Positions 22,901-34,371 of a stretch of DNA of 64,000 nt are shown here, piece by piece. Positions within the stretch are counted from its first letter, which is position 1. The number at the start of each line of letters is the position of its first letter. The notes under the pieces are model-generated. The model ran no database searches. It was not told the DNA's origin and worked only from the letters and a program-made list of their open reading frames with translations. This DNA is from Tolypeutes matacus. Its lineage: Eukaryota; Chordata; Mammalia; Cingulata; Chlamyphoridae. The stretch lies in NCBI GenBank assembly GCA_026826555.1, contig JAKSZT010053769.1, forward strand, positions 7,315,193-7,379,192, read 5' to 3'. The translations under genes were made by a program, and so were the position numbers.

Positions 22901-23392
22901 AGCCAGTCCTTACTGTCTCTGTGATTTTCAATCAACCCCGCTTTCCCTCATGCCAGGGTTGGAGTTAAGATGGTGGCTGCTGGTCTCTTTCTGACTTGGG
23001 CAGTTTTAAACTTTAGCTGTTCTTAAGGGTTACACTTTAGCCAGCTGATATTACTAATCAGTAGCTGAAGTCAGGGGCCAACCATCTCTTCTTCCCCACA
23101 TTTTTGGGAAATGGAGTTTCTAACTCTAGTCACAGAATAGCTCCTTAGGCGGCTTATGCCACCAGTGGGGAATGTGCACCTGCCTCTGAGGTGTGGAGTG
23201 CTCTACTCATGCAACTTCTCTGCAGATGGGCAGTCTCCTCCTTCCGTTCTTTCACAGAGTTGCAGGATGCTCTTCTGGCCTTCTGGGCCTTCTGAACAGG
23301 TGCTTTAGATAACTCTGGGTGCTTACTAACTGCCCTGTAGGATGAGCTGACTCTAGGAGCTCCTTACTCAGCCATCATTTTGCCCATCCTCT
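22901..23392 (-). promoter_or_regulatory. 5' end of old L1
   Basis: Non-monomeric leader of the old L1. The extreme 5' end reads on the minus strand ATGATGGCTGAGTAAGGAGC, which resembles the start of human L1 (AAGATGGC, then GGAACAGCTCC). It directly adjoins the right target-site duplication. Confidence 0.7.
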
Positions 23393-23739
23393 AAAAGCCC
23401 ATCTTTTTAAGGGACTACAATATTTGATCTGTCCTGTGCCCATCTGTTTCTGAGGGACAGCCTGGCAAACTTCTTTTTTCATCTCTCTCACTCACCTCTC
23501 AATTTTTCCATATTTTACCCAGTGAAAAATGCTCACATGGGCATCAGGCAGCAAGGTGTTTTGTGATTTTAGTATTAAACATTCCTCAAATTGATAAAAG
23601 TCTACTTTCTGCTCTTTCTAGTACCTTCTTCCCAATATATATATACATATCTTTAAATTCAAACACATACACTTTAAATATATATTGAAAATATTATTGC
23701 CACATCCAATTTGTTATACTAGATTTTCCATAAAGTATA

Positions 23740-24000
23740 ATAATTAGTAGAGAAATCCTAAAATCAACATAAGGAAATTAAGTTGCTCAAAGTCACACAT
23801 CTAGTTTGTGGCAGAGGCATTACTAGAAGTCAGGTCTCCTGAAAGTCAAATTTATCAAACATTTATAAAATGTTCCATCTGTGCCAAACTTTCACATGTG
23901 TTTTCTCAGTTAATTTTCACTGCAATATAAAAAAGGAAAACTAAATTATTTGCCCAAGGTCATACAAGTATCAATAGTTGAGTTGTATTTCAATTTTATA
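23740..24000 (-). mobile_element. Two MIR fragments
   Basis: Two stretches (about 23760-23860 and 23870-23990) show the reverse complement of MIR landmarks ('ttgctcaaagtcacaca', 'ttgcccaaggtcatacaa'). They are short, old and not flanked by clear duplications. Confidence 0.55.
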
Positions 24001-24039
24001 ACTTTTCATTATTCTTGTATTATAGAATACATTGCATTG

Positions 24040-24470
24040 TAGAAAAATTAGAAAATACAGATAAGGATAAATAGGGAGGAAAACCAGTAATCCCATCATA
24101 TTGAATAAATCACTAAAGATAAGCATATATCATTCAAATTTTGTCTAAATATATATTCAATTATGCTTATTTTATATATGGACATATAAGTGACATTATA
24201 CATTAGTTATTATTTGGAAATGGTTATATATATATATATATATGAATGACATTATATATTACATATATTTGGAAACATACTTTTCTTCCACTTAATAGCT
24301 CATGAACATCTTTCTGTCAATGACTTTTGTTTATTATTATTTCTAAAGGCTAAGTAGCTTTCCATTACATAAATGCACCATCATTTATTTAGCCCTTCTT
24401 CTATTCTTGAACATAAAGGTTATTTCCTTTGGAAAAAAAATTGCTGGAACACTCTGGTGTCTAGGTCTTT
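24040..24470 (-). mobile_element. Probable L1M 3'UTR remnant
   Basis: Resembles old L1 3'UTR DNA: 'aaccagtaatcccatcata', 'catgaacatctttctgtca', then a block like 'tagctttccattacataaatg'. It contains a TA microsatellite near 24228-24243. Decayed; family by eye. Confidence 0.5.
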
Positions 24471-24474
24471 GGGC

Positions 24475-25671
24475 TTTGTCTATGTCTCCTCTATAAGATA
24501 AATACCTCCAGGTGAAGACCTGGGTAAAGGAGGCGTACACTTAGATTTTCCTACAGTGCAAGTCCTCCAGCAGCATATGAGTGTCCTTACTGCCCCACCC
24601 TATCGAACATAAAATATTAATGTTTTTAATCTTTAAAAATTGAATAGAGGAAAATGCATTTGATTTATTATTAGACCCATATCTTCTGACTCCAGAGATC
24701 CTTCCAATACCCTGTAGTTTCATAATATAATATTCTTGTGATTTATTATGAATTTATCTTTTAGAATCAAAACAAAGTTTTTCCATGGCTTCAGTGGAAA
24801 TGCTTTTTAACCAAATAAGCCTCGTATTTTGCCTTGATTAAAGCAGCATTTTAAAATTGTAGTCCCTTAATACCCATTCTCTGAAGCTCACGTGGACTAT
24901 ATTCTCTTGAAACATTTTATTTTTAAAAGCAGCGTTTTCTTTGAGACTGCTTTATCAGTGGTGAAGAAAATATAGCCACAGAGATAGTTTAGCCATAATG
25001 ATATTCTGAGTGTCTACTGGGGTCAAACTGACTGGATTAAATTCTTTCCATTTTCTATTTTTACTTTACCTTCAGTCAAGGAAAGGGAGGGAAAGCCATT
25101 AATCTCATATTACCTTGAAGGCCACACTTCAATAGCACTTTGTCTAAATATAGTTGCATTTCTTCCTCTTTAAAATGTTTGTTTATAGCAGCTAAAAAGT
25201 GGCTATAAAATGCTAATGGTTGCATGATGAAGTATAGACACCAAAATAATTAGTTGCTTTCTAATTTAGACTTAGTAATGGAGACCAAAGGAAACGTACA
25301 CTAAATCTATTTTAAGGTAAAATCAAGTGTGACAAAATACTATTTCCTGAGCCACCTACATGTTTCAATTTCTTCTTCAGCAAAATCTCACACAAAAGAT
25401 AATAAGGGGACCTTGTTTAAGCCTCTGGTAATTAAATTCCCTAAGTACTAAATATAATTAGGCCATTTCCTTAAATTGAATAATAAATGAACATGTTTGT
25501 CATATAAAATAACATTATATAAATTAGAAATTTGTGTTCTAAAGAAATTTTTTTATTAAGAGTGAAATGTGTTATATTATTTTTATAGCTCTGGAGAAGC
25601 TCTTATGCCATTGGTTTTTATAAATAGTATAGATACACTTTTTTTAGAAAAGCAAACTGAAAAGTGCAAAG
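24475..25671. other. No recognised feature, 24475-25671
   Basis: AT-rich, unique-looking DNA with only short open frames. I recognise no repeat or exon. Confidence 0.5.
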
Positions 25672-25682
25672 AAGAAGTAGGT

Positions 25683-25874
25683 GTGGGAGGTGGGCAACAT
25701 GGGAATCCCAGTGGGTTCCATGTAATATTTTAGGTAATCTAAGCACCTCTTAAAATATATTTATATATATATAAATAACATTTTTGTAAGCAAATGCACA
25801 TATATGCATATATATTTATATATCATTTTACAAATATTGGTATGTATTGTGAAAATTTTTATTTTTACCCACAA

Positions 25875-25906
<32 letters not shown>

Positions 25907-25909
25907 GAA
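25683..25909 (+). mobile_element. 5'-truncated L1 3' end
   Basis: Matches the distal 3'UTR of the younger L1 in the opposite orientation, ending in ACAATAAAAAATAAATAAA and an A-tail. Target-site duplication aagaagtaggt at 25672-25682 and 25910-25920. A typical dead-on-arrival insertion of about 230 bp. It also fixes where the 3' end of this L1 subfamily lies. Confidence 0.9.
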
Positions 25910-25920
25910 AAAGAAGTAGG

Positions 25921-26235
25921 TATCACTCCAAACCCTTACTTCCCCCTGCCCAAAAGTAATGATTTGGTATAAACACTAATCCAGGCCTCTTTCTCTGTAA
26001 CCATATGAATACAAAATATAAATTTGCTATAAAACAGAAGGATCTGGTAGTGTGAAAGAGCAAAATAAAGAAATGTTGTACTTTCAGTTCTTCCAAAAGC
26101 CAACCATGAGGTAAGAACTTGGATACAGGTAATTTATATGGGACTTGATCCCAGGAGCATAAGTGAGGGAGAAGAGAAAGTGATCCAGAGAAGGGAAAAA
26201 CTCAATAAAGAGCGCTTTCAAGAATGGGCTTTTTG
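25921..26235. other. No recognised feature, 25921-26235
   Basis: Short stretch between the truncated L1 and the next LTR. I recognise nothing in it. Confidence 0.45.
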
Positions 26236-26240
26236 GGAGG

Positions 26241-26762
26241 TGTATTAGTCAGCCAAAGGGGTGCTAATGTGAAATACCAAAAATGGGTTGGTCTTTATAA
26301 AGGGTATTTATTTGGGGTAGAAGTCCACAGATACCAGGCCATAAAGCATTAAGTTTCTTCTCACCAAAGTTCATTGCCACATGCTGGAGCAAGACAGCTG
26401 CCGACGTTTGCCAGGGTTCAGGCTTCTTGTGTTCCTCTCTTCCCGGGGCTGCGTTTCTCTCCGGGCTTAGCTCTTCTGGTTCCTCCACGAGGGAAGTCAG
26501 CTGTAGACTATCAGGCAAACGGCTCACTTCTCTTCTTCTGGCGCCTTTTCTCCAACATCAAAACTGCTTCAACTCTGTTCTTGCCATGCCTTTTATATTT
26601 GATTCCCACCCACCAAGGGGTGGAGCTCAATGCCCTACTGACATGGCCCAGTCAACGCCCTAATCATAACTTAATCATGCCCAGATTTACAGATCAGTTT
26701 ACAAGCATGATCCAATTATATTTTTGGAATTCATAATTACATCAAACTGCCCAACTGCAACA
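26241..26762 (-). mobile_element. Solo LTR, recurring xenarthran family
   Basis: Minus-strand copy of the LTR family at 6286-6884. On the plus strand it runs TGTATTAGTCAGCC to CTGCAACA, with perfect flanking 5-mers ggagg (26236-26240 and 26763-26767). GC-rich centre, no internal sequence. The open frames here are not coding. Confidence 0.85.
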
Positions 26763-26767
26763 GGAGG

Positions 26768-27251
26768 ATACCTGGAACTCAGTCTCGCTAGAAAGCCTTT
26801 ATGGTGTTAAAGAACTCTGTAGAATGCACGTCAGAATTAGCCCACTGATATATGGGGAAGCTGGGATATTTATTTACTGACTCTTGTCCCTCACTGACAA
26901 GAGTTTCTCACTGACTTGAGGCTTGCTTCTAGGGGTATTAAATTCCAGGCAACTTAAGGATGGTTGCATCATGAGCTCATCAAGCTCCAGCAAGAAGCAC
27001 TCAAGCAAGCTGTCAGGCAGAGAAACAAAGGCATGTGGGCACAAGGTGGGAAGAGGTCATTGTGCACAGAAACTGTCCACTGCAAATGCAAGTGGGTCAA
27101 GGGAATATTGGGCAAGGAATTTGATCTGAGCAGGAAAGTCACTGAAAGATTCTCTGAGGGAGATACATTGAAAACAATGTTAAAGACATTCATTTTAAAC
27201 TAAAAGCAATGGGAATTCATTCATTTTCTAGCAGAGGGTTGAAATGATCAA
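26768..27251. other. No recognised feature, 26768-27251
   Basis: Unique-looking DNA with a few short overlapping frames (26923-27203) on both strands and no similarity I can name. Confidence 0.45.
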
Positions 27252-27263
27252 ATATGTAATTTT

Positions 27264-27440
27264 GTGTGTGTGTGTGCTTATTGTCTGCTTGTTGTCTGCT
27301 TGTTGTTTTTCTCATCTGCTCATTGTTTTTGCTCGTTGTCTGCTCAATGTTTGTTTCTTTAGGAGGCACCAGGAACTGAACCCGGGACCTCCCATATGGG
27401 AGGCAGGTGCTCAACTGCTTGAGCCACATCTGCTCCCCAG
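27264..27440 (-). mobile_element. tRNA-derived SINE (DAS type, older form)
   Basis: On the minus strand the head reads GGGGAGCAGATGTGGCTCAA, with Pol III A-box-like TGGCTCAAGCAGTTGAG and B-box-like GGTTCAGTTCC, then a tail of repeated 'aacaagcagaca' units. Flanked by atatgtaatttt (27252-27263) and atatgtatttt (27441-27451). Head and tail fit the DAS SINEs of Xenarthra. The tail differs from the three SINEs at 57525, 57990 and 61358. Confidence 0.85.
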
Positions 27441-27694
27441 ATATGTATTTTGAAAACATTAATCTGGTTGCATATTGGATATCCTCTAGACCTAGAGCCA
27501 ATGAGGTTATGCCCCTTAAAAGATTAGGGCAGTAGTCCCAACTGGAGGTGGCTAAGTGCTTGGAATGATGGAATGGAGTACTTACAGAGCTATAAAGTAA
27601 GCAAATTTTTGGACTTTCTCTGTCATTCTTATATGCCTTCCCATTATGTTGGTAGGTTTTACAATTTGTTCAATTAATTCATATTGCCCTTAGC

Positions 27695-28395
27695 TATCCA
27701 TTCATTTATTGAGCAAGGATTTATTGAGCAATTACAATGGCTCAGGGACTATTTTGTATACTAGGTATCCAACAGTCAATGAGACAGCCATATTCTATGC
27801 TCTCATGAGGTCTGATAAATATCATAGAGTTAGAAAGCTAAGCGAAGAGTAATGTGATGTGACAAAATGAGACTGAATGACTACCATTAGTTTGGGTGGT
27901 CAGAAAAGGCCTCTCTGAAGAGACAGTACATAAGATGAAATTTTATGGATAAAAGGGAGGTGGTCATTTAGGGATCAGGTAGAAGACTATTCCATATAGC
28001 TTATCCACCCTAATAGGAATGCATTTGTGGGCTCAAGTACCTGAGAGAAGTAGTGGTGTGTCTAAAGGGAAAGAGAAGTGGAAGATCAATTTAAAGATAG
28101 GGCTATTCTCAGGGGCCAGAACACATAAGACTGTAAGTCAGGAGAAGAAATCTGGTAATAAATAGGTATAATAGTAAGACATTGGGGAGTTTTAAGCGAG
28201 TTAGGGACATAATCCAGTTTATGTTTTTAAAAGATCACTCTGGCTGCTACTTAAGCAATGTGTTATAGTGAAGATAGAAGGAAAAAGGGAGACCAGTTTG
28301 GAGGCTACCGCTATTATCCAGATAGAAGAGGATGGTGGCTTACACAAGATTGGGAGTAGATGGTATAAACAGAGAACAGTGAAAAGGTCTTTTTA
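27695..28395 (-). mobile_element. L2 remnant, minus strand
   Basis: Shows L2 landmarks in reverse: 'tatttattgagcaa' (27720), 'ggtggtcagaaaaggcctctctgaa' split over 27895-27920, 'aaaagatcactctggctgct' (28228-28247) and 'gagaccagtttggaggcta' (28290). These are the complement of blocks in plus-strand L2 copies. Old and non-coding. Confidence 0.65.
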
Positions 28396-28418
28396 ATATA
28401 TATAATATAGAGGTAGAG

Positions 28419-28813
28419 TGTGGGCGTTCAGGACCGAGTGATGCCGCCTCCTTTTAAATGAAACACAGCCGGAAGAGGCAGCTGCCAGCATAACCTGGAT
28501 ACTCTCTAGTTAAAAAGTAACAAGCCTCCCTGGAAGAAAGAATGTACAGATGTTACTACAAACTTTAATCCTCTCCAGGATTAAAACCGAACATCCCATT
28601 TGTGTGCTTCATGTAACTCTTGCAGAAACTCTATGCTTATACCCTATGGAATGTCTTTGTTCTGAAACCATTATATTACCCCTTATTTTCCTGTCTTTTT
28701 GTGGAGTGCTAGCTTCATTTTTCATCGTGCTGCCATCGAAGAGCCTCTTCTGTTCATAAGTCGGAATTAAGCTCATGTCTAACCACTTGCCAGGTGCGTT
28801 CTTTGGTCTTACA
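28419..28813 (+). mobile_element. 5' LTR of an endogenous retrovirus
   Basis: Begins TGTGGGCG and ends TTACA. It shares long blocks with the 3' LTR at 34372, for example 'ttaaatgaaacacagcc', 'ctagttaaaaagtaaca' and 'ccctatggaatgtctttgtt'. An internal segment present in the 3' LTR is deleted here. A primer-binding-site-like stretch (tgccccaaccc) follows at about 28816. It vaguely resembles a lysine-tRNA site, but that is weak. Confidence 0.85.
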
Positions 28814-31009
28814 GCTGCCCCAACCCATACCCTTCAAAGTTGGGTTGAAACAATTGGCAAGCCACAGCCAGGAGACCGAGGGACTACTGGCAGTGGTGGG
28901 CATGAGCTCTGGGAAGGGAGAATCCGCAGGAGAAATCCTGAGTTGGCCTATAACAGCCATATAGGGAAGGGTGGTTGCCCTCCTGGAAGCATGGGGACCA
29001 GATGAGTGAGGATTACTGAGAGAATATGGGGTTGCCCACTTGCTTGACTGTTGTGGAACTCCATGTGAGTATGGGGGTGCCCTGAAAATGCTGATGGGAG
29101 TAGAGTGTGTGCTGCAAAAACAAAGCATTATGAAGTTTGGTAAAGACAGGCAATCTGCCACAGCAGGTGGCTGGCCATTGCTGTGGATGGTACGGTTAGC
29201 TATAGCAGATTGTCTCAAGGAAGACAAAGTAATCTGCCATTTGAGGGAAGAGTTACAACTAGAAAGGGATTTGCAGACTTCCACCTCCACCTTAGTGACA
29301 GGTCTCTCTAAGCACCTAGATAGAAAGGATTAGGATGTTAAGACCTGGAATCCCTGCCAAGAAGAGATAGTGATTCAGATGTAGAAACTACAGAAAAATC
29401 TTTAAATCATGTTAAACTGCTTGTGCAAAGGAAGGTTAAATCACATATTCAAAATCCCACACAAGCAGAAGTGCTAAATGGGACACTTGTCAGTGAAACC
29501 GTGCTTGTAAGATTGGAGAGTTAACTGAGATAGGGAAAACATTCCAGCAGCAACTCCACGAACCTCTTGCCACCTGGACGGTGTGACTGTGGGCTGATGG
29601 AATTAGTTTAATTGCTGGAGAAGTAGAAAAACTTAGCAACATTAATGTTCTCTGTTCTGTTTCCATGTTAATTCTAATTGGACAAGGATAGCCACATTGA
29701 TAAAATTAGTGCTCTTATAGTTTAGTAACTTTTAAACTGGACAACTCTATGAAAGTAAAGGAGAAGAAAAAATAGAAAAATGCTGGCTGCTTTTTAAGAC
29801 TGCAATTCAATCATGGCTTAACCCCAACAGCAACCAGCCTTCCCTGCCAATTTGCCTCCAGAAAACTGTTTCAGAAATGTGTCCTTGTAAATGTTTCATA
29901 TTGTAGCTCACTGAAATACTAATAAATAGTAAACTAAAGATCCCTGGGAGCTGTCCATGTTCTAATATTACATGCTACTAGGTATTTGAAATGAAAAAGA
30001 GTTATGTTTGCATGTAGCCAAATTGAATCATTATTCTGATAAGCTTGTTTAGTGTTAATGGTAATTATATGTTGTAAGGTTTTCTTGGAGACAGTTTCTA
30101 AAATCATTTTGGTAACATAAGTATGTAAGGTATATAGAATGTGTTGTTTTCTTTTTATTATGGAAAAGAAAAGTAATTTTTTCCTAAGATTAAATGACTG
30201 GTTATTAAGAAAGAATAAAATGTGGGACAAAAGCTCAATGGATACAGAAAATACAGATGTTTGTAGAAAAGGAATTTTTGTAGTCAACTTTATGTAAGAT
30301 TTGATGGGCCTATCTATAAAGTTTTAAAAGGCCTAGTATCAAATAGCATACTGATGCAAAACTAAATTTTTGTGCTTTCTCTGTTAAAGTGACAAAGTTT
30401 CTTAAATCATTAGTCTGTTTTAGAAGGTTATAATGAGTTTACTCCTTACTAATCCATATGCAAAGCAAAAAGTCTGTTTTATCAAAATAGTTTCTTGTAC
30501 TTTAACCTTATTTTGTGTCCTTGGTGGTTTGAGAAAACAAGTCTTCTTACTTTTGAAAGAACATAATGTTCAAACCTAACAGCTTTTAACATTTTGCTAT
30601 CTCAAAGTCAATCCTAAAAGTTATCTTTTTATTTCATACTATTGCAAAAGATTTATTCTTTCACCTTGAAAGTAGTAAAGTAATAAAATAGTTAAGTTCA
30701 TTTAATATGTTATAAGTTAAATGGAAATTGTTTGAAAAGTGTACAAAAATTAAAAGAGATTTTTTTTAACCTTCGGTTAATCAAAGTTGTATGGGTAAAC
30801 ATTCATATAAATATTTAAAGATTGTATAAAATTCCCAGAGATTTAATAATGCTTTCTGCATAATATTAGATAGCAGTATAATGTTGTTAGTCATGGTTGT
30901 AATTATTTTTTAAATGTTATATGTCACAGAAACAACCTCTCCATGTGGATTCAAGAGGCAGATGCTCTGGCTCATATTCATCTTATTTGCCCTACCTCCA
31001 CTGAAGAAG
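28814..31009 (+). other. ERV leader and probable gag region
   Basis: Lies between the 5' LTR and the first recognisable reverse-transcriptase codons. I find no nucleocapsid zinc knuckle, protease motif or long frame. The part 29900-30900 is strongly AT-rich. Either gag is decayed beyond recognition or it is deleted. Small frames at 28775-29005 and 29040-29333 match nothing I can name. Confidence 0.5.
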
Positions 31010-31650
31010 CAGCTCTATGGCTACATTAAAAAGTGACCCTCAGGGGGTTGCCACGGGGTGGCGCATGACTGTAGATTACAAAAATTAAATAAAGTAATGC
31101 CACCACTTTATGCAGCAGTCCCAAACACTGCTGGTTTATTGCAAGAAACTAGGACCCCATTATGTCCCTATCACTTTCTTTTAGATCTTGCTAATGCTTT
31201 CTTTAGTATCTTTTTAGACAATTCAAACCAGCTTGCATTTGCCTTCACATAGAAAAGGCAAACAGTGGACTTTTACAGTGCTTACCCAAGGCTATATGCA
31301 CAGCCCAACCATCTGTCACAGCCTTGTGGCAAAGTATCTGGCCAAGTGGAAGAAACCTGTGGCTGTAACCCTATGCCATTATATTGATGATATTATGTTA
31401 ACCAGTAAGTCTCTTTCAGAATTAAAAGAAGCATCAGAGACAATAGGATCTTACCTTGAAAGCTGGGGATGGGCAATCAATCAAGGCAAGCTGCAAGATC
31501 CTGGCTGCTCTGTCAAATTTTGGGGTGTTGTTTGGTCAGGTAAGATAAAAACTATACCCTCTGCTGTAATTGATAAAGCACAATGTTTTCCCACACCACA
31601 AACTCCAAAACAATTGATGGCTTTTCTGGGGTTGTTGGGGTACTAGAGAC
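31010..31650 (+). pseudogene. Retroviral pol: reverse transcriptase remnant
   Basis: Two frames cover the fingers and palm: 31058-31252 with a Leu-Asn-Lys-Val-x-Pro-Pro block and DLANAFFSI, then 31233-31646 with the catalytic YIDD codons at 31380-31391 and a conserved FWGVVWSG block. A frameshift near 31240 separates them and a stop follows at 31647. YIDD is unusual next to the commoner YVDD or YMDD and occurs in ERV-L-like and some other lineages. The family copies viral RNA into DNA; this old copy is broken. Confidence 0.9.
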
Positions 31651-33090
31651 CATTCATCCCTCATTTAGTTCAGATATTAAAACCATAGTATGTGTTAATC
31701 AGGAAAGATAGTGCATGGGAATGGGAGGACTCCCTTCAGGCTTCTTTTAAAGAAGCAAGAGGGCAATAGCACAGGCTCAAGCACTAAGGAGAGTGGACTC
31801 TGACTTACCCTGTGCATTGGATGTGGCCAGTACCAATATTGGCTTTGGGTGGGGTTTGTGACAAAAGCAACATTCTAAATGAGTATCCCTTGGGTTATGG
31901 TCACAATTGTGGAAAGAGGCTAATTATGAATAGCCCCTTAGAAAAGTAACTATGTGCAGCATACCATTCCTTGTTGCAAGTGAAGGGTTTAACTCAAAAG
32001 TGTCTGGTCACTCTGAAAACTGCCATCCCTATCCAGGGGTAGATGGTGGATACTGTTATCAAGCCTTGCTCTAGTAGTGCACAATTAGTACCTTAACAAA
32101 GTTGAAAGCTTACCTGCTACAGTGCAATGTTTTCAATTTTAGCCCATTAAGTACTGAAATGCATGCGATCCTAGGCCCAGCATCTTAGGTGGAAGATTCT
32201 TCAGCCCAAGTTACAACCCCCAAGGTTGCTTCTGAAGTGCCCACTAAATAAAGCACCAGGAAATGCTTGGTGCATGGACAATTCAGCTATTGGACAGTCC
32301 CTGCATCAATGGCTATAGCTGTGCAGCCTAGCACTGACACTATTTGGTGGGAAACAGGCACCATGCAAAGCAGTCAGTGGGATGAATTATGAGCTGTGTG
32401 GATGGTTATAGTACATGAGCTTGGAGATGCATTAACAATCTGTACTGACAGTTAGGCAGTATACAAAGGCCTTACCACCTGGATGGCAACTTGGAAACAG
32501 GAACAATGGATTGTCATGGGGGGATAGATCTATGGAAGGACATCTGGGACTCCTGCCAGTGGCAACAGGTAACTATCACATTCTTGCTCACTCCTCTAAT
32601 ACCCTTTTTGGGAATGTTGAAGCAGATGCCCTTGTGAATATCCAGAGCAATACCACTAAGACCCGCCCAAGAATTGGCAGAGTGGCTTCACAGGATAAAT
32701 GGACATCATGGTTACCAGACTCTGTAGCATCTAGCTCAGTAGTCCCAGCTGCCTGTCACTTGCCAACAGCTCACGGACATCACCCATGAGTGTCTTTCAT
32801 GCTCACTCTGATGACACAGCATTACCTCACCAGATGGGACATATTGGCTGAGCACAAACTCCAGTAGCATGATGGCAAGTGGAATACATCTGCCCCTCTT
32901 GTTCTCAGAAGGTGCTAGGTATGTTTTCACTGCCGCAGACACTGCCACGGGACTCTTGTTGGCCTTCCCAGTAGGAAAGGCCAACCAGTGAGCTAATATG
33001 CACTGCCTAGAAAAAGTAAGTGCCCTATATGGTGACAGTGACCAAGGAACTCCATTTACCGGTCACCTCAAGTAGTATTATGCTATGGAC
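31651..33090 (+). pseudogene. Retroviral pol: RNase H and integrase remnants
   Basis: Continuing in several frames: an RNase H-like part (about 32400-32600), an HHCC zinc-finger-like part (32683-32810), and an integrase core with a first Asp at 32938-32940 (DTATG context) and a second Asp at 33040-33042 (SDQGTPFT context). The two Asp residues are about 34 codons apart, fewer than usual, with a stop between them. I do not see the third acidic residue, so the core looks deleted. Many stops; not functional. Confidence 0.75.
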
Positions 33091-33179
33091 CAGGATATTG
33101 TTTGGACTTTCCATCTACCTTATAACCAACCCCACTTCTATCACCCCTCATTTCTTGTATATTCTTAGACCAGAGTGAT

Positions 33180-34346
33180 CTGCCCCTTATTGTTTCCATA
33201 AACATCTTCCTTTTTGCCATAGCAATACCTTCTTGCAGTGGGCTTCAACAGTAACTCATGCCCAAAATTGGACCCAATATTGGGTTTGCACAAACCTGCC
33301 ATTCTTTGGTGCTACTAGCCTTCCTTGAACCGTCACTCCTGCAAATTGGATGGCATGGAACAACTTGCTGGCATGGCAGAATATGACCCATCAACAAATT
33401 TGGAATAAGACCTGCCGTCTTTCAATGAGACTCATAATTATATTTTTTCCATTGCAAGGAAACAAGTGAATAATTCTAAACCTTCATTAGCATATGCTGT
33501 ATATGACAGCTAAATCTGTCACCCTAGATCATGTTGTCCCTATCTACATGGAATGACTGGAAGGAATCCATAATATGAGGTTGTTACCCGCCCACCCCCC
33601 ACCGGAATTGTGTGATTTCACTGTCAAGCTAAAAGATGATAGCCTTTTCCAATGGCAGGCCTACTGCTTAACAACTGGGGCTTGTCCATCCCTTAAAGGA
33701 TGGTTATGGACTTGTGGGCAAAACAGGTGACCATATTTGCTCTCTAACTGGATGGATGTTGTACATGGGGCAGCCCAGTCCTATGCCCCCACCACTTTAT
33801 ATGATTCATTACCTCATAGTCCAAGTAATTAGGAAATGATTAAAGCTAAGTATAGAGTAAAGCACACCCCCTGGTGTTTCTATCCATTAGCTGCTTTTGC
33901 ACCAGGTGGTGCTGCAGTTGTCACTGAAAAATATATAACTGCTTTAGCTAATCATACTGCTTAAGCCCTTAATGATTCTAAGGTAGCTATTTCCTTGCTG
34001 AATGATGAAACTACTGAATTGAGGAAGGTACTTTTACAAAATAGGGTGGCTTTAGACTGTCTTACTGTGGCACAAGGTGGGACCTGTGCCCTCATTAATG
34101 TTCAACACTGTGTATATATTTCTGATCACTACCATATTATTTCAAAAGCTTGAAATCATATGCAAAAGCACATGCAACATTGATAAATTAGCTGGCGACT
34201 CATTATCTGACTGGTTTAATTCCCTTTCTTGGTCCTGGCAACAAGTCTTCACAGGTCTATTAGCTTTTGGAGGAGGACTCTTATTATTCTGTTGTCTATT
34301 ATACTGTTGCTGTGGAATGTGGATACAATGCATGTCCTATGGTTAA
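33180..34346 (+). pseudogene. Retroviral env remnant
   Basis: Broken surface-unit fragments (33230-33800) are followed by a transmembrane-subunit region. Around 33990-34140 there is a heptad-like stretch and an immunosuppressive-region-like block. The family's CX6CC motif appears as CX6HC, Cys codons at 34085-34087 and 34109-34111, with His replacing the first Cys of the pair. In another frame a hydrophobic membrane span and a Cys-rich tail (about 34245-34346) end 25 bp before the 3' LTR. Stops and frameshifts rule out an intact product. Confidence 0.8.
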
Positions 34347-34371
34347 CACCAGCTGCTGTGTGTGGGTAGAT

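Larger units (their letters stand above)
6168..23392 (-). mobile_element. Old full-length L1, split by two insertions
   Basis: Read on the minus strand this is a whole L1. The 5' end is at about 23392 (start resembles ATGATGGCTGAGTAAG), followed by a 5'UTR with tandem monomers, ORF1 (about 21834-20900), ORF2 (about 20826-19134 then 9530-7445), a 3'UTR and an A-tail near 6168. Flanks AAAAGTCCACCTTTCTTTAA (6148-6167) and AAAAGCCCATCTTTTTAA (23393-23410) fit an aged target-site duplication. Removing the LTR (6286-6884) and the younger L1 (9550-19114) leaves about 7 kb, a normal length. Both ORFs carry many stops and frameshifts, so the element is dead. Confidence 0.85.

Noticed and set aside
28754..29290. 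A 178-codon minus-strand frame near the ERV 5' LTR
   Set aside because: Antisense to the retroviral leader, with no recognisable domain and no independent support.
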